This document shows, one piece after another, positions 26,790-36,300 of a DNA stretch of 64,000 nucleotides (the first letter of the stretch is position 1; every line of letters begins with the position of its first letter). The notes under the pieces are model-generated. The model ran no database searches. It had not been told where the DNA came from and saw only the letters and a list, made by a program, of their open reading frames with translations. A program made the position numbers and the translations under genes. The stretch comes from Aestuariibaculum lutulentum (lineage in GTDB: Bacteria; Bacteroidota; Bacteroidia; Flavobacteriales; Flavobacteriaceae), in NCBI RefSeq assembly GCF_032926325.1, contig NZ_CP136709.1:3008501-3072500 (forward strand). Reading direction: 5' to 3'.

Positions 26790-28364
26790 ATGAAACTTAA
26801 TTTTTATAGACTTATATTTTTTATGGTTTTAGGATTTATTAATGTGAACTGTAATTCAGGTAAATCTAAGACTTCAGAACTCATTACAGAAACTGCATAT
26901 GGGAAAGTTAAGGGCTATCAGTTTAATGGTGTTAAAATATTCCGTGGTATCCCTTATGGTGCAGATACTGGTGGAGAGAACAGATTTTTGCCACCCCAAA
27001 GGCCTGAAAAATGGAGTGGAGTAAGAGAATGTACAACTAATGGTGATCGATGTTACCAAACAGGCAGAAGTATTTTTGAAACGAATCAATTAGGACCTTG
27101 GTTTTCTGGAGGTAGAGAAGATAGGTTTGAATTGTCAAAACAGGGAATGAGCGAAGATTGCTTAAACCTAAATGTTCTTAGTTCTGATTTAAAAGGAAAA
27201 CTTCCAGTTATGGTTTATTTTCATGGTGGAGGTTTTAAAGATGGAGGCGGTTTGCTTAGTGTTTTTTCCGATAAGTTCGTTAAGGAGCAGAATGTTGTTT
27301 TAGTTGGTGTTAATCACCGTTTGAGTGTTTTTGGTTATGCTTATCTAGGAGGGATTGATGATAAATATAAAATAGGAAATCCAGGGCAATTGGATCTTAT
27401 TGCATCGTTAGAATGGGTGCGTGACAATATTCAAAACTTTGGTGGAGATCCTAATAATGTTATGATTTTTGGAGAATCAGGTGGAGCTGCAAAAGTAAGT
27501 TGTCTTTTGGCTATGCCTGGGGCAAAGGGATTATTTCATAAGGCAGCCATAATGAGTGGTGCTGGAATAAAAATGAGCGAGAAAGAGGAGGCTGATACAA
27601 AAATCAGAGACTTTATGTCTGAAATTCAAGTTGGTTCTGTAGAGGAATTACTATCTGTTCCGGCTGATATACTCATGCAAAAAGCTTTTGGTTTTGGTCC
27701 TGTTGTAGATGGTTATTCCTTAAAAAGACATCCTTTTTATCCTGATGCTCCTGACGAATCAATTGGTATTCCCTTATTAATAGGAACATGCAAGGATGAA
27801 ACCACGTTATTCAGACAACAAGATTCAACACTTTTTACTTTGGATTTAAAGGGTTTAAAAAACAATCTAATTAAAGATGGAATTTCTGAAGATAATGTGG
27901 ATGGGCTACTGAAACTCTATCAACGAGATTATCCGGAAGATTCTTTGAGTGATTTATATTTTAGAATATCATCAGATCGCAGCTTTAGGAGGTCTGCCAA
28001 TAAATTAGCGGAATTGCAATTAGCTAATAAAAAATCAAAGGTATGGATGTATTTAAGCCAGTATAATACTCCAATTGAAAATGGGAAACTCAGAGCTTTT
28101 CATACTTATGATCTTCCTTTAGTGATGCGATTAACGCTTTATCCGGAATCGGAGCAATTGTCAAGACAGATGGCTAATGCTTGGGCTGAATTTGCAAGAA
28201 AGAGTGATCCAAGTACAACAGCGTTAGAATGGCCTTCGTATTCATTGGATACACGAAGCACAATGATTTTTGATGTAGATGAAAGTGTAGTAGAGGATAA
28301 CCCGAACAAGGAGGAACGCGAATTGATAGAAATAATGCTTAAAAAAGATAAACCAAGTGATTAA
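26790..28364 (+). CDS. Second type-B carboxylesterase, lipoprotein
   Basis: A 524-residue paralogue of the preceding gene. The signal peptide ends in FINVNC (lipobox), without twin arginines, so this one appears Sec-exported. FHGGGFKDGG, the elbow GESGGA (S230), a candidate acid in CKDETTLF and the histidine in AFHTYDLPLV give a complete triad. The first half resembles its neighbour closely (YGKVKGYQFNGV and YKGIPYG-type segments), consistent with tandem duplication and divergence. Co-transcribed with the first esterase (1-bp gap). Substrate unknown. Confidence 0.88.
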   Translation: MKLNFYRLIFFMVLGFINVNCNSGKSKTSELITETAYGKVKGYQFNGVKIFRGIPYGADTGGENRFLPPQRPEKWSGVRECTTNGDRCYQTGRSIFETNQLGPWFSGGREDRFELSKQGMSEDCLNLNVLSSDLKGKLPVMVYFHGGGFKDGGGLLSVFSDKFVKEQNVVLVGVNHRLSVFGYAYLGGIDDKYKIGNPGQLDLIASLEWVRDNIQNFGGDPNNVMIFGESGGAAKVSCLLAMPGAKGLFHKAAIMSGAGIKMSEKEEADTKIRDFMSEIQVGSVEELLSVPADILMQKAFGFGPVVDGYSLKRHPFYPDAPDESIGIPLLIGTCKDETTLFRQQDSTLFTLDLKGLKNNLIKDGISEDNVDGLLKLYQRDYPEDSLSDLYFRISSDRSFRRSANKLAELQLANKKSKVWMYLSQYNTPIENGKLRAFHTYDLPLVMRLTLYPESEQLSRQMANAWAEFARKSDPSTTALEWPSYSLDTRSTMIFDVDESVVEDNPNKEERELIEIMLKKDKPSD

Positions 28365-28408
28365 GTTGTAATTTAAGATGTTTGGTTCAAGTTGTTGTTA
28401 ATCAATAT

Positions 28409-28506
28409 CCTAAATAATGCGAACAGTGTTCCTAAACCAAATGAACGCATCTCTTATATGGGCGAGATTAGCTTTACTTGATTTAATTAATTGTTGGATA
28501 TATTTG
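28409..28506 (+). promoter_or_regulatory. Composite activator site and -7 box before the GH78 operon (site A)
   Basis: Two direct repeats CCTAAATAATGCGAAC (from 28409) and CCTAAACCAAATGAAC (from 28431) are spaced 22 bp. A perfect -7 box TATATTTG lies at 28499-28506, 56 bp from the proximal GAAC (28443). The same layout recurs at 45621, 48449 and 52921. A weak TTG lies 18 bp before the -7 box. The predicted leader is about 110 nt and contains stems at 28515-28562 and 28569-28587. Confidence 0.75.
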
Positions 28507-28620
28507 AGATAAAGGGTTTCAATTAGGTGGAATTTAAGTTGTAAATTAATTGTATTGAAACCAGCCCTAATGACCTGACCAGTCATTGTAAAAAACTAAA
28601 TAAGATATTTAAACCGCATA

Positions 28621-30390
28621 ATGAAAAACGTATTTACAATTATGATTTGTTTAGCTTTTGTATTGAAAGCAGAAGCTCAGCTACCTCCGGTATTTCAATC
28701 CATGGATACCGCATTAGTGAGAAGTACAAGTCTAACAACAAAATACATAACGCCATCTCGAATTGTCTGGAAAACGGATGAATCAGGAGAGTTTATAAAG
28801 AATTCAGAATATGTATTAAAACCTGGGTCAGGCCAAGCTGATTTGAGGAGGAATGATTTTTTAATGATTAGAAATGACAGTATTTCTAAGCATGGTATTA
28901 TTCTGGACTTTGGAAGAGAAATTCAAGGCGGAATAGAAATAGTTCTTCCAAGGGGAAATATGAATCCAGCGGGAACATTACGTATTAGGTTTGGAGAGTC
29001 TGTGGCCGAAGTAATGAGTAATGTTGGTGAAAATGGAGCAACAAATGACCATGCCATAAGAGATTTTGAAATTTTAGTTCCTAAACTAGGTAGGATAAAT
29101 GTTGGAGAATCAGGTTTCCGATTTGTTCGTATTGACTTAGTTGACCCAAATTCACGAGTTTTTATTAAAGAAATAAGTGCTGTATTTAGGTATAGAGATA
29201 TTCCTTATAAAGGTTCTTTTAAATGTAATGACCAAAGGCTCAATGATATTTGGATGACAGGTGCATATACAGTTCATTTAAACATGCAGGACTATTTGTG
29301 GGATGGGATTAAAAGAGATCGATTAATTTGGGTTGGAGACATGCATCCAGAAGTTATGACTATTAATTCTGTGTTTGGATATAATGAAGTCGTGCCTAAA
29401 ACATTAGATTTTGTTAAAAAACAAACGCCATTACCAAATTATATGAATGGCATTGGGTCATATTCCATTTGGTGGATTCTTATTCAAAGAGACTGGTATT
29501 ATTATCAGGGAGATTTAGAATACCTTAAAAAACAAAAGGAATATTTAACAGGATTATTAAATCAGCTATCGGATAAAATAAAAGAGGATGGTAGTGAAAG
29601 TTTAGATGGAGAACGCTTTTTAGACTGGCCATCAAGTGAAAATAAAGATGCTATTCATGCTGGACTTCATTCGCTTATGTTATTAGGGTTTGAAGCAGGT
29701 AAAGAGCTAAGTGAAATTCTAGGAGATAAGGAGACAGTACAATTATGTGAGGCTTCAGTTAAAAAATTGAAAAAACACACCCCATCAATGGCAGGGTCAA
29801 AACAGGCAGCCGCATTATTAGCTATGGCGAATTTGGTTTCTCCGGAAGTTTCAAATAAAAGCATGTTAGCTCAAAATGGTGTAAAGAATATGTCAACTTT
29901 TTATGGGTATTATATGCTTATAGCAAGAGCTATGGCAGGCGACTATCAAGGAGCTATAGATAATATTCGTGAATATTGGGGAGCTATGTTAGATTTAGGT
30001 GCGACCACGTTTTGGGAAGATTTTAATATAGATTGGAAAGAAAATGCAGCGCGTATTGATGAGGTTGTTCCGGACAATAAAGTTGATGTTCATGGTGAAT
30101 ATGGAGACTATTGTTACGTAGGTTACAGACATAGCCTATGTCATGGTTGGGCATCAGGCCCTACGGCATGGTTAAGTCGTTATGTTTTGGGGGTTAATGT
30201 CGTTGATCCGGGATGCAAGAAGATAGTTATTGAACCACATTTAGGTGATTTAAATTGGGTGGAAGGCACCTTCCCAACCCCTTATGGATTGTTAGAGTTA
30301 AGACATGAAAAATTACCGAATGGATCTGTGAAAACAACTTATAAAAAACCTCAGGAGATAGAAGTTGAATTAGTTAATTCAAACGAATAG
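28621..30390 (+). CDS. GH78-type alpha-L-rhamnosidase-like enzyme
   Basis: A 589-residue secreted enzyme (signal peptide ending AEAQ). It has an N-terminal beta-sandwich (about 30-190) and an (alpha/alpha)6 barrel (about 200-520) with WDGIKRDRLIWVGDMHPE, the characteristic GH78 active-site segment, and a C-terminal beta domain (about 525-589). Family members remove terminal alpha-L-rhamnose from polysaccharides, saponins or flavonoid glycosides. It is short for GH78 (often 700-1000 aa) because it lacks extra N-terminal modules. It is the first gene of the long enzyme operon behind regulatory site A. Confidence 0.82.
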   Translation: MKNVFTIMICLAFVLKAEAQLPPVFQSMDTALVRSTSLTTKYITPSRIVWKTDESGEFIKNSEYVLKPGSGQADLRRNDFLMIRNDSISKHGIILDFGREIQGGIEIVLPRGNMNPAGTLRIRFGESVAEVMSNVGENGATNDHAIRDFEILVPKLGRINVGESGFRFVRIDLVDPNSRVFIKEISAVFRYRDIPYKGSFKCNDQRLNDIWMTGAYTVHLNMQDYLWDGIKRDRLIWVGDMHPEVMTINSVFGYNEVVPKTLDFVKKQTPLPNYMNGIGSYSIWWILIQRDWYYYQGDLEYLKKQKEYLTGLLNQLSDKIKEDGSESLDGERFLDWPSSENKDAIHAGLHSLMLLGFEAGKELSEILGDKETVQLCEASVKKLKKHTPSMAGSKQAAALLAMANLVSPEVSNKSMLAQNGVKNMSTFYGYYMLIARAMAGDYQGAIDNIREYWGAMLDLGATTFWEDFNIDWKENAARIDEVVPDNKVDVHGEYGDYCYVGYRHSLCHGWASGPTAWLSRYVLGVNVVDPGCKKIVIEPHLGDLNWVEGTFPTPYGLLELRHEKLPNGSVKTTYKKPQEIEVELVNSNE

Positions 30391-30396
30391 ATCTTT

Positions 30397-31722
30397 ATGG
30401 CTTACTCAAAATATTATATAGCTCTTGTTTTAAGTTTCTTGTTTTCTAAAACTATTGAAGCACAAAATCCTATAGTACCATCAGGAGTATATTTTGCTGA
30501 CCCTTCGGCTAAAGTTTGGAACGATGGCAAGTTATATGTTTATGGCTCAAAAGATGAGAGCACAGAGTATTACTGCTCTAATAGCTATGATATTTTAAGT
30601 ACTTCAGATTTAGTTAATTGGGAGGTAAGTTCAAATTCATTTTCTTCAAAAGGAGATAGTGATCAGGTAGCTTATAATGATGCTTATTTATATGCGCCAG
30701 ATTGCCAGTATAACAATGGGAGGTATTATTTATACTATTGTCTTTCTGATAAGAATTCTGCTGAGGGTGTAGCCATAAGTGAAAATCCACAAGGGCCATT
30801 TACTAAAGGAGTTAAACTAGATGTTGGCGGTATTGAAGAAATAGATCCATCAGTTTTTATTGATGATGATGGCCAAGCATATTACGTATGGGGGCAATTT
30901 AATGCTAAGATAGCTAAGTTAAGGCCTAACATGGTAGAAGTTGATACATCATCAATTGTTTCAAATATACTTACCGAAAACGAGCATTACTTCCATGAGG
31001 GAGCTTTTATGACCAAGAGAGATGGTCTTTATTACTTGGTTTATACAGATATAAGTCGAGCTAACAGACCAACTTGTATTGGCTATGCTACCAGTAAAAA
31101 CCCAACAGGACCATATAAATATCAGGGAGTAATAATTGATAACGATAATTCAGACCCGTCGAACTGGAATAACCATGGATCAATAGTCGAGTTTAATAGT
31201 AACTGGTTTGTTTTTTATCACAGATCAACACACAATAGTAGTACAATGCGAAAAGCTTGTATAGAGCCAATTTTCTTTAATGAAGATGGAACAATTAACG
31301 AAGTAGAAATGACATCCCAAGGTGCAGGTCCTCCCTTGAATGCCTTTCTTAAAACTGAAGCGGAAAGAGCCTGTCTGTTGAATGGAAATGTTAGGATTGT
31401 TCTGTTTGAAGAAGGGAATGAAATGTTAACAGCTATTAATCCTTCAGATAATGTGGCTTATAAAAATTTTAATTTTAAAGGAGGAGCGAGTTCTATTGAA
31501 ATGCGAATAAAACCTCTTAATGGAGGGACTGTTGTTATAAAACAAGATCAGCCTTGGGGACCTACCTTAGGAAGTTATACAATAAAAAAAGTTGAGAACT
31601 CAGAATGGATAGTAATAAACTTTCCAATAAAACCAATAGAAGGAGAACACGCTGTTTTTATAAGCTTTAGAGGAGAAGGTAAAGATCTTTTGGATTTGGA
31701 TTGGTTTAAGTTTAATGAATAA
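30397..31722 (+). CDS. GH43 glycosidase with C-terminal CBM6-like domain
   Basis: A 441-residue secreted protein (signal peptide ending IEAQ). The five-bladed propeller (about 25-310) shows the GH43 acids: aspartate in FADPSAKVW (base), aspartate in EEIDPSVF and glutamate in FHEGAFM (acid). The C-terminal part (about 320-441, ending DLDWFKFNE) resembles a CBM6-type beta-sandwich. GH43 enzymes are arabinofuranosidases, xylosidases or galactosidases; the exact activity is not readable. Gap to GH78 is 6 bp, so they are one operon. Confidence 0.88.
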   Translation: MAYSKYYIALVLSFLFSKTIEAQNPIVPSGVYFADPSAKVWNDGKLYVYGSKDESTEYYCSNSYDILSTSDLVNWEVSSNSFSSKGDSDQVAYNDAYLYAPDCQYNNGRYYLYYCLSDKNSAEGVAISENPQGPFTKGVKLDVGGIEEIDPSVFIDDDGQAYYVWGQFNAKIAKLRPNMVEVDTSSIVSNILTENEHYFHEGAFMTKRDGLYYLVYTDISRANRPTCIGYATSKNPTGPYKYQGVIIDNDNSDPSNWNNHGSIVEFNSNWFVFYHRSTHNSSTMRKACIEPIFFNEDGTINEVEMTSQGAGPPLNAFLKTEAERACLLNGNVRIVLFEEGNEMLTAINPSDNVAYKNFNFKGGASSIEMRIKPLNGGTVVIKQDQPWGPTLGSYTIKKVENSEWIVINFPIKPIEGEHAVFISFRGEGKDLLDLDWFKFNE

Positions 31723-31740
31723 TCTCAAGAACAAATTATT

Positions 31741-32619
31741 ATGAAATATTTTTTACTGGTTGCTATGCTTGTTTCTGTTACGCTTGGTAATTCGCAAGAG
31801 ATTATACGGCTGTATGAAGGAAAAGCTCCGGGTTCTGAAAATTGGAATTATCAGGAAATTGAATTTTATAATTCAGGAACAAATACAAGAATGCTTAGGA
31901 ATGTGGTAGATCCAACATTAGAAGTGTATGTTCCAGAAGAGTCAATAGCCAATGGAACAGCTGTAATAATTTGTCCTGGAGGAGGGAATGTATGGTTGTC
32001 TTATGAAAGTGAGGGAACTGCAGTTGCAGAGTGGTTAGTTAAAAAAGGGATTACGGCATTTGTTTTAAAATACAGACTTAATAAAACACCAATTGATAAA
32101 TCTGAATTTAAGGAGTTCTGGAATAACTTTGGGAAGTCATTAAAAAAAGAAAAGGGTAAAAGAGAGGTGCCTGAAAAACCAGTTTTTTATGGTGGGGATG
32201 ATGGTATTAAAGCTGTTCAGTATGTTCGAGAAAACAGTAAAAGCTTCGGTGTTGACCCCAATAAAATTGGAATGATTGGTTTTTCCGCAGGAGCAGGTGT
32301 AACCATGCATACTATCCTTAATGTTTCACCTGAAGATCAATTGAATTTTGCAGGATTAATTTATGGAGGATGGTTAAATGATGCCGAAGTACCAGCAAGT
32401 GTACCTCCAGTGTTTATTTTATGTGCTGCCGACGATTTTATTGCTGCTAATAGTCCGGAAGTTTTTAAGGCTTGGCGGGATGCTGGTAAATCAGCAGAAC
32501 TTCATGTGTATTCTAAGGGAGGTCATGGTTTTGGAATGGATAAAAAGAACCTGCCTGTTGATAGTTGGATAGACAGATTTCATGAATGGTTAAGTCTTAC
32601 AGTTTTGAAAGGAGAATAA
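31741..32619 (+). CDS. Secreted alpha/beta-hydrolase esterase (acetyl-xylan-esterase-like)
   Basis: A 292-residue exported hydrolase. CPGGGNVWLSYESEG forms the oxyanion region, GFSAGAG gives nucleophile S182, and an aspartate in CAADDFIAANSP and histidine in KGGHGFGMD complete the triad. Related proteins in Bacteroidota loci act as acetyl- or other carbohydrate esterases. A paralogue with the same motifs lies at 41589 in the same operon. Substrate ester is not known. Confidence 0.82.
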   Translation: MKYFLLVAMLVSVTLGNSQEIIRLYEGKAPGSENWNYQEIEFYNSGTNTRMLRNVVDPTLEVYVPEESIANGTAVIICPGGGNVWLSYESEGTAVAEWLVKKGITAFVLKYRLNKTPIDKSEFKEFWNNFGKSLKKEKGKREVPEKPVFYGGDDGIKAVQYVRENSKSFGVDPNKIGMIGFSAGAGVTMHTILNVSPEDQLNFAGLIYGGWLNDAEVPASVPPVFILCAADDFIAANSPEVFKAWRDAGKSAELHVYSKGGHGFGMDKKNLPVDSWIDRFHEWLSLTVLKGE

Positions 32620-32674
32620 TCATTAATACTGAAAAATTAGAAAGAAATAATATTATAAAAACATTATACAAAAT

Positions 32675-33340
32675 ATGAAACGTGTTAGTCACTATGTAAT
32701 GAATCTCTCTTTAGTTTTGATGTTTATCTCCTGTTCAGGGGTTAGTCGAGATAATGGTAAGATAGTTTGGGTAATGTCAGATTTGCTTCAATCTAAAGAG
32801 GGCGTTTTAGTGAATGGAAACCCTAAATTGATAGAATCACCATATGGTAAAGCTGTTGAGTTTGATGGTGTGGATGATGCTTTGTTTTTAGAAGATATGC
32901 CCATAAAAAACCTTAATGAATTTACAGTTGAAATGATTATTCGATTTGATAAAGGTGGTTTTGAGGAGCAACGCTATTTTCATACCGGTACAGTTAGTAA
33001 AGATCGTTCACTAATGGAAATGCGATCAGGTGAAGATACCTGGTATCTGGACGGCATGTTTGAATCTAAAGAAAAATGGGTGGTCTTAATGTCACCAGAA
33101 TATTCCCATCCTTTAGGGGAGTGGTATCATATTGCTTTTACAGTTAAAGATGGGGAACAAGCCACTTATGTTAATGGAAAAAAGGAATTGGAAGGAAATG
33201 TTGAATATAAGCCAATAACAGAAGGACAAACCTCTATAGGTGTACGCCAAAATAAACTGTCTTGGTTTAAAGGAGCTATATATAGCATTACAATTACAGA
33301 CAAGTATTTAAACTCCAAAGACTTTACAGGTATAAAATAA
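32675..33340 (+). CDS. LamG-domain lipoprotein
   Basis: A 221-residue lipoprotein (lipobox FISC). Nearly the whole mature protein (about 30-221) is a LamG/concanavalin-A-like domain: GKAVEFDGVDDALFLE at the start, FTVEMIIRF, WYHIAFTVKDGEQATYVNG, and a closing FKGAIYSITITD strand pair. No catalytic residues are evident, so it is probably a surface glycan-binding protein of the locus. The neighbouring GH2 enzyme carries a LamG domain inserted in its barrel region, and the two may share ligand. Confidence 0.75.
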   Translation: MKRVSHYVMNLSLVLMFISCSGVSRDNGKIVWVMSDLLQSKEGVLVNGNPKLIESPYGKAVEFDGVDDALFLEDMPIKNLNEFTVEMIIRFDKGGFEEQRYFHTGTVSKDRSLMEMRSGEDTWYLDGMFESKEKWVVLMSPEYSHPLGEWYHIAFTVKDGEQATYVNGKKELEGNVEYKPITEGQTSIGVRQNKLSWFKGAIYSITITDKYLNSKDFTGIK

Positions 33341-33384
33341 CCAATATCAAAACTAAAAGAGACTAAAAATAAAAAGAGCTAATA

Positions 33385-36300
33385 ATGAGAAGAATAACTT
33401 TACTAACAGTTTTCCTAATTAATATTACAGGGGTATTGGCCCAGGAAGGAGGTTTTCTAAATAATTTATCTAGTTATATAGAAAATACCGATGTTTTTGA
33501 AAAGGGACAGGAAGAAGCAAGGGCTTTTAATATTCCTAAAAAAAATATTTTACTTAACGGAGACTGGAAGTTTATGTATAGTGATGTTCCAGAAGGGATA
33601 CCAGGGGATTTCTATAAAGATGATTTTGACGATACAAATTGGGACGATATTTCTGTGCCCTCAAATTGGGAAATGCATGGGTACGGTGATAGAATGTTTA
33701 GAAATATAGGCTTAGGTTATGAATTTGTAGAAAATAAGGAGAGTAAAAAAAATGCAAGTGAATTTGCTATTGTTCTTCCGGAGGTTCCTAAAGAATACAA
33801 CCCTACAGGTGCTTACAGGAAATCTTTTAACCTACCACAAGATTGGAATGGAGATGAAGTGTTTTTACATTTAGAGAAAGTAGCTTCAGCATCTTTCGTA
33901 TGGGTAAATGGTCAGGAAGTAGGCTATAATGAAGGAGCGCACGAGCCGTCAGAATATAATATCACATCTTATCTAAAACCAGGTGAAAATACCATTGCGA
34001 TTTTTGTTTTGAAATTTTCAGATGGATACTACTTAGAAGGACAAGATTATTGGAGATTGGCAGGTGTTTTTGATGATGTTTGGGTATATGCAACGCCTAA
34101 AGTAAGACTTTTTGATTGGCAGGTTATCACCGATTTTGATGAAACTTATACAGATTCTAAACTTTCGATAAATCTTGATATTAAAAATTATGGTCAGAAA
34201 ATAAATAATTACAAGGTTCAGGCTATTTTGCAAAAAAATGGAAAAAATATTTCGGTTTTAAAAAGCTCAAAATTCAGTTTGAATAAAGGAAAACAAACCA
34301 TTAATCTAAATGAATTAATAAAAAAACCTCTTAAATGGACACCTGATACACCTGTTCTATATGACTTAAAATTACAGTTATTAGATAGCTCGGGTGAAGT
34401 TGTAGATCAGATTGATACCAGAATGGGTTTTCAAAAAACTGAAATTCGAGGTAATGTTTTTTATTTCAATGGTCTGCCAATAAAGCTTAATGGAACAAAT
34501 ACCCATATGCAACATCCTGAGATGGGACATGTAGTCGATGAGGCTACAATCAGAAAGGATATGGAAATTTTAAAACAATTTAATTTCAATCTTGTTCGCA
34601 TTTCACACTATATCCCGGTAAATCGATATTTAGAACTAGCTGATGAATATGGTCTGTTCATTGTTGATGAGGTAGGTAATGAGTGTCATGCTACTCAATT
34701 CGTCTCAGATATGCCAGAGTATACAGAAATGTATAAAGATAGAACTAGAAAAGCTGTTCTTAGAGATCGTAATCATCCAAGTATTTTGTTTTGGAGTGCC
34801 GGAAATGAAAGTGGTGAAGGCATGAATATTACAGAAGTTGTTAAGGAAGGAAAAAAGCTGGATCCAACGAGATTGTGGATGTATGGAGGAAATGATATGG
34901 TTCACCCGGCAGAGGATATTATTGGGCCTCGTTATCCGTCACCAATGCAGGAAGAAATCAACCTGGGTTTAGATACAACAGATAGTCGTCCTTCATTTAT
35001 GGATGAATATTTATCGGTTACAGGTAATGGAGGAGGAGCATTGGATGAATATTGGAGAGGAATTTATACACACCCAAGAGTTATGGGAGGTGCTATTTGG
35101 GATTTCGTAAGTAATGGACTTACAGATAATGTTCGTATTCTAAAGGACAAATCTCCATATAATACACCTTTGCATGCCATGGGTAATTCAAAACTTGTAG
35201 ATAGTGAATCAAGTAAAGTGCTTGACCTGAATGGACATGATGAATGGGTAGAAGTTTATAGAAATAACAATTTAGAAATTTCTGGAGATCAACTATCGAT
35301 ATCTATGGATGTATATCCAAGACCTCTTAATAGTAGTTCCGGGTCATTTTTAACTAAAGGAAGTAACCAATTTGGTTTAGTACAAAATGGAAATGATTCT
35401 TTGGATTTTTACATTTTCACAAAAGCCAAACATGTATTAAGTGCCGATTTACCATCAGATTGGGAGAATAACTGGCATAACATAGCAGCAGTTTATGATG
35501 GTAAACAAATGAAATTGTTTATTGATAAAGTTGAGGTAGCTGTTAAGTCTGTAAGTGGTAATATTAAAAATTTACCTTTCCCTGTAAATATTGGAAGAAA
35601 TGCAGAAATACATACTCAGGATACTAAGGTTTATATATGTGATGCTCAGATTGATAATGTTAGAGTATTAGATAAGGCTGTAAATCCAACAGAAGAAATT
35701 AATGTTTCAGATACTGTTTTATGGTTGGATTTTGAAGAAGAAAGTAATGGAGGGACTTATTACAGCAATGGTATGGCCGCAAGAACCTATGGTAGTATTT
35801 GGCCAGATCGCCAGCCTCAACCAGAATTATGGCAAATGAAAAAATCTCCACAACCTTTATCATTTAGATTATTAAACAACGATAAAGGAATTGTTGAGGT
35901 GTGGAATAGAAGTGATTTTACAAATGCTTCTTTTTGGAAAACTACTTGGACATTAACAGAAGATGATAAAGTGCTTCAAGAAGGAGTTATAGATCTGGAT
36001 TTACAGCCTAGATCGAGACTGACTACAATAATAAATTATACAAAGCCTAACATTATTCCTGGAAAAGAATATAGACTAAATATTAGTTCCGTTTTAAGAA
36101 AAGATGAGATATGGGCAGTAAAGGGGCATGAGGTTTCATGGGATCAATTTGAATTAAAACACTGGAATGTTTTAAAAACAAAATCTTACGAGACTGATGC
36201 TTCAATATCTCTTAAAAATCAGGAAGGAGATTATGTAATCCACGGAGATAATTTTACCTACCTATTGGATAAGACTACAGGAGAATTAAAGTCTATGGTT

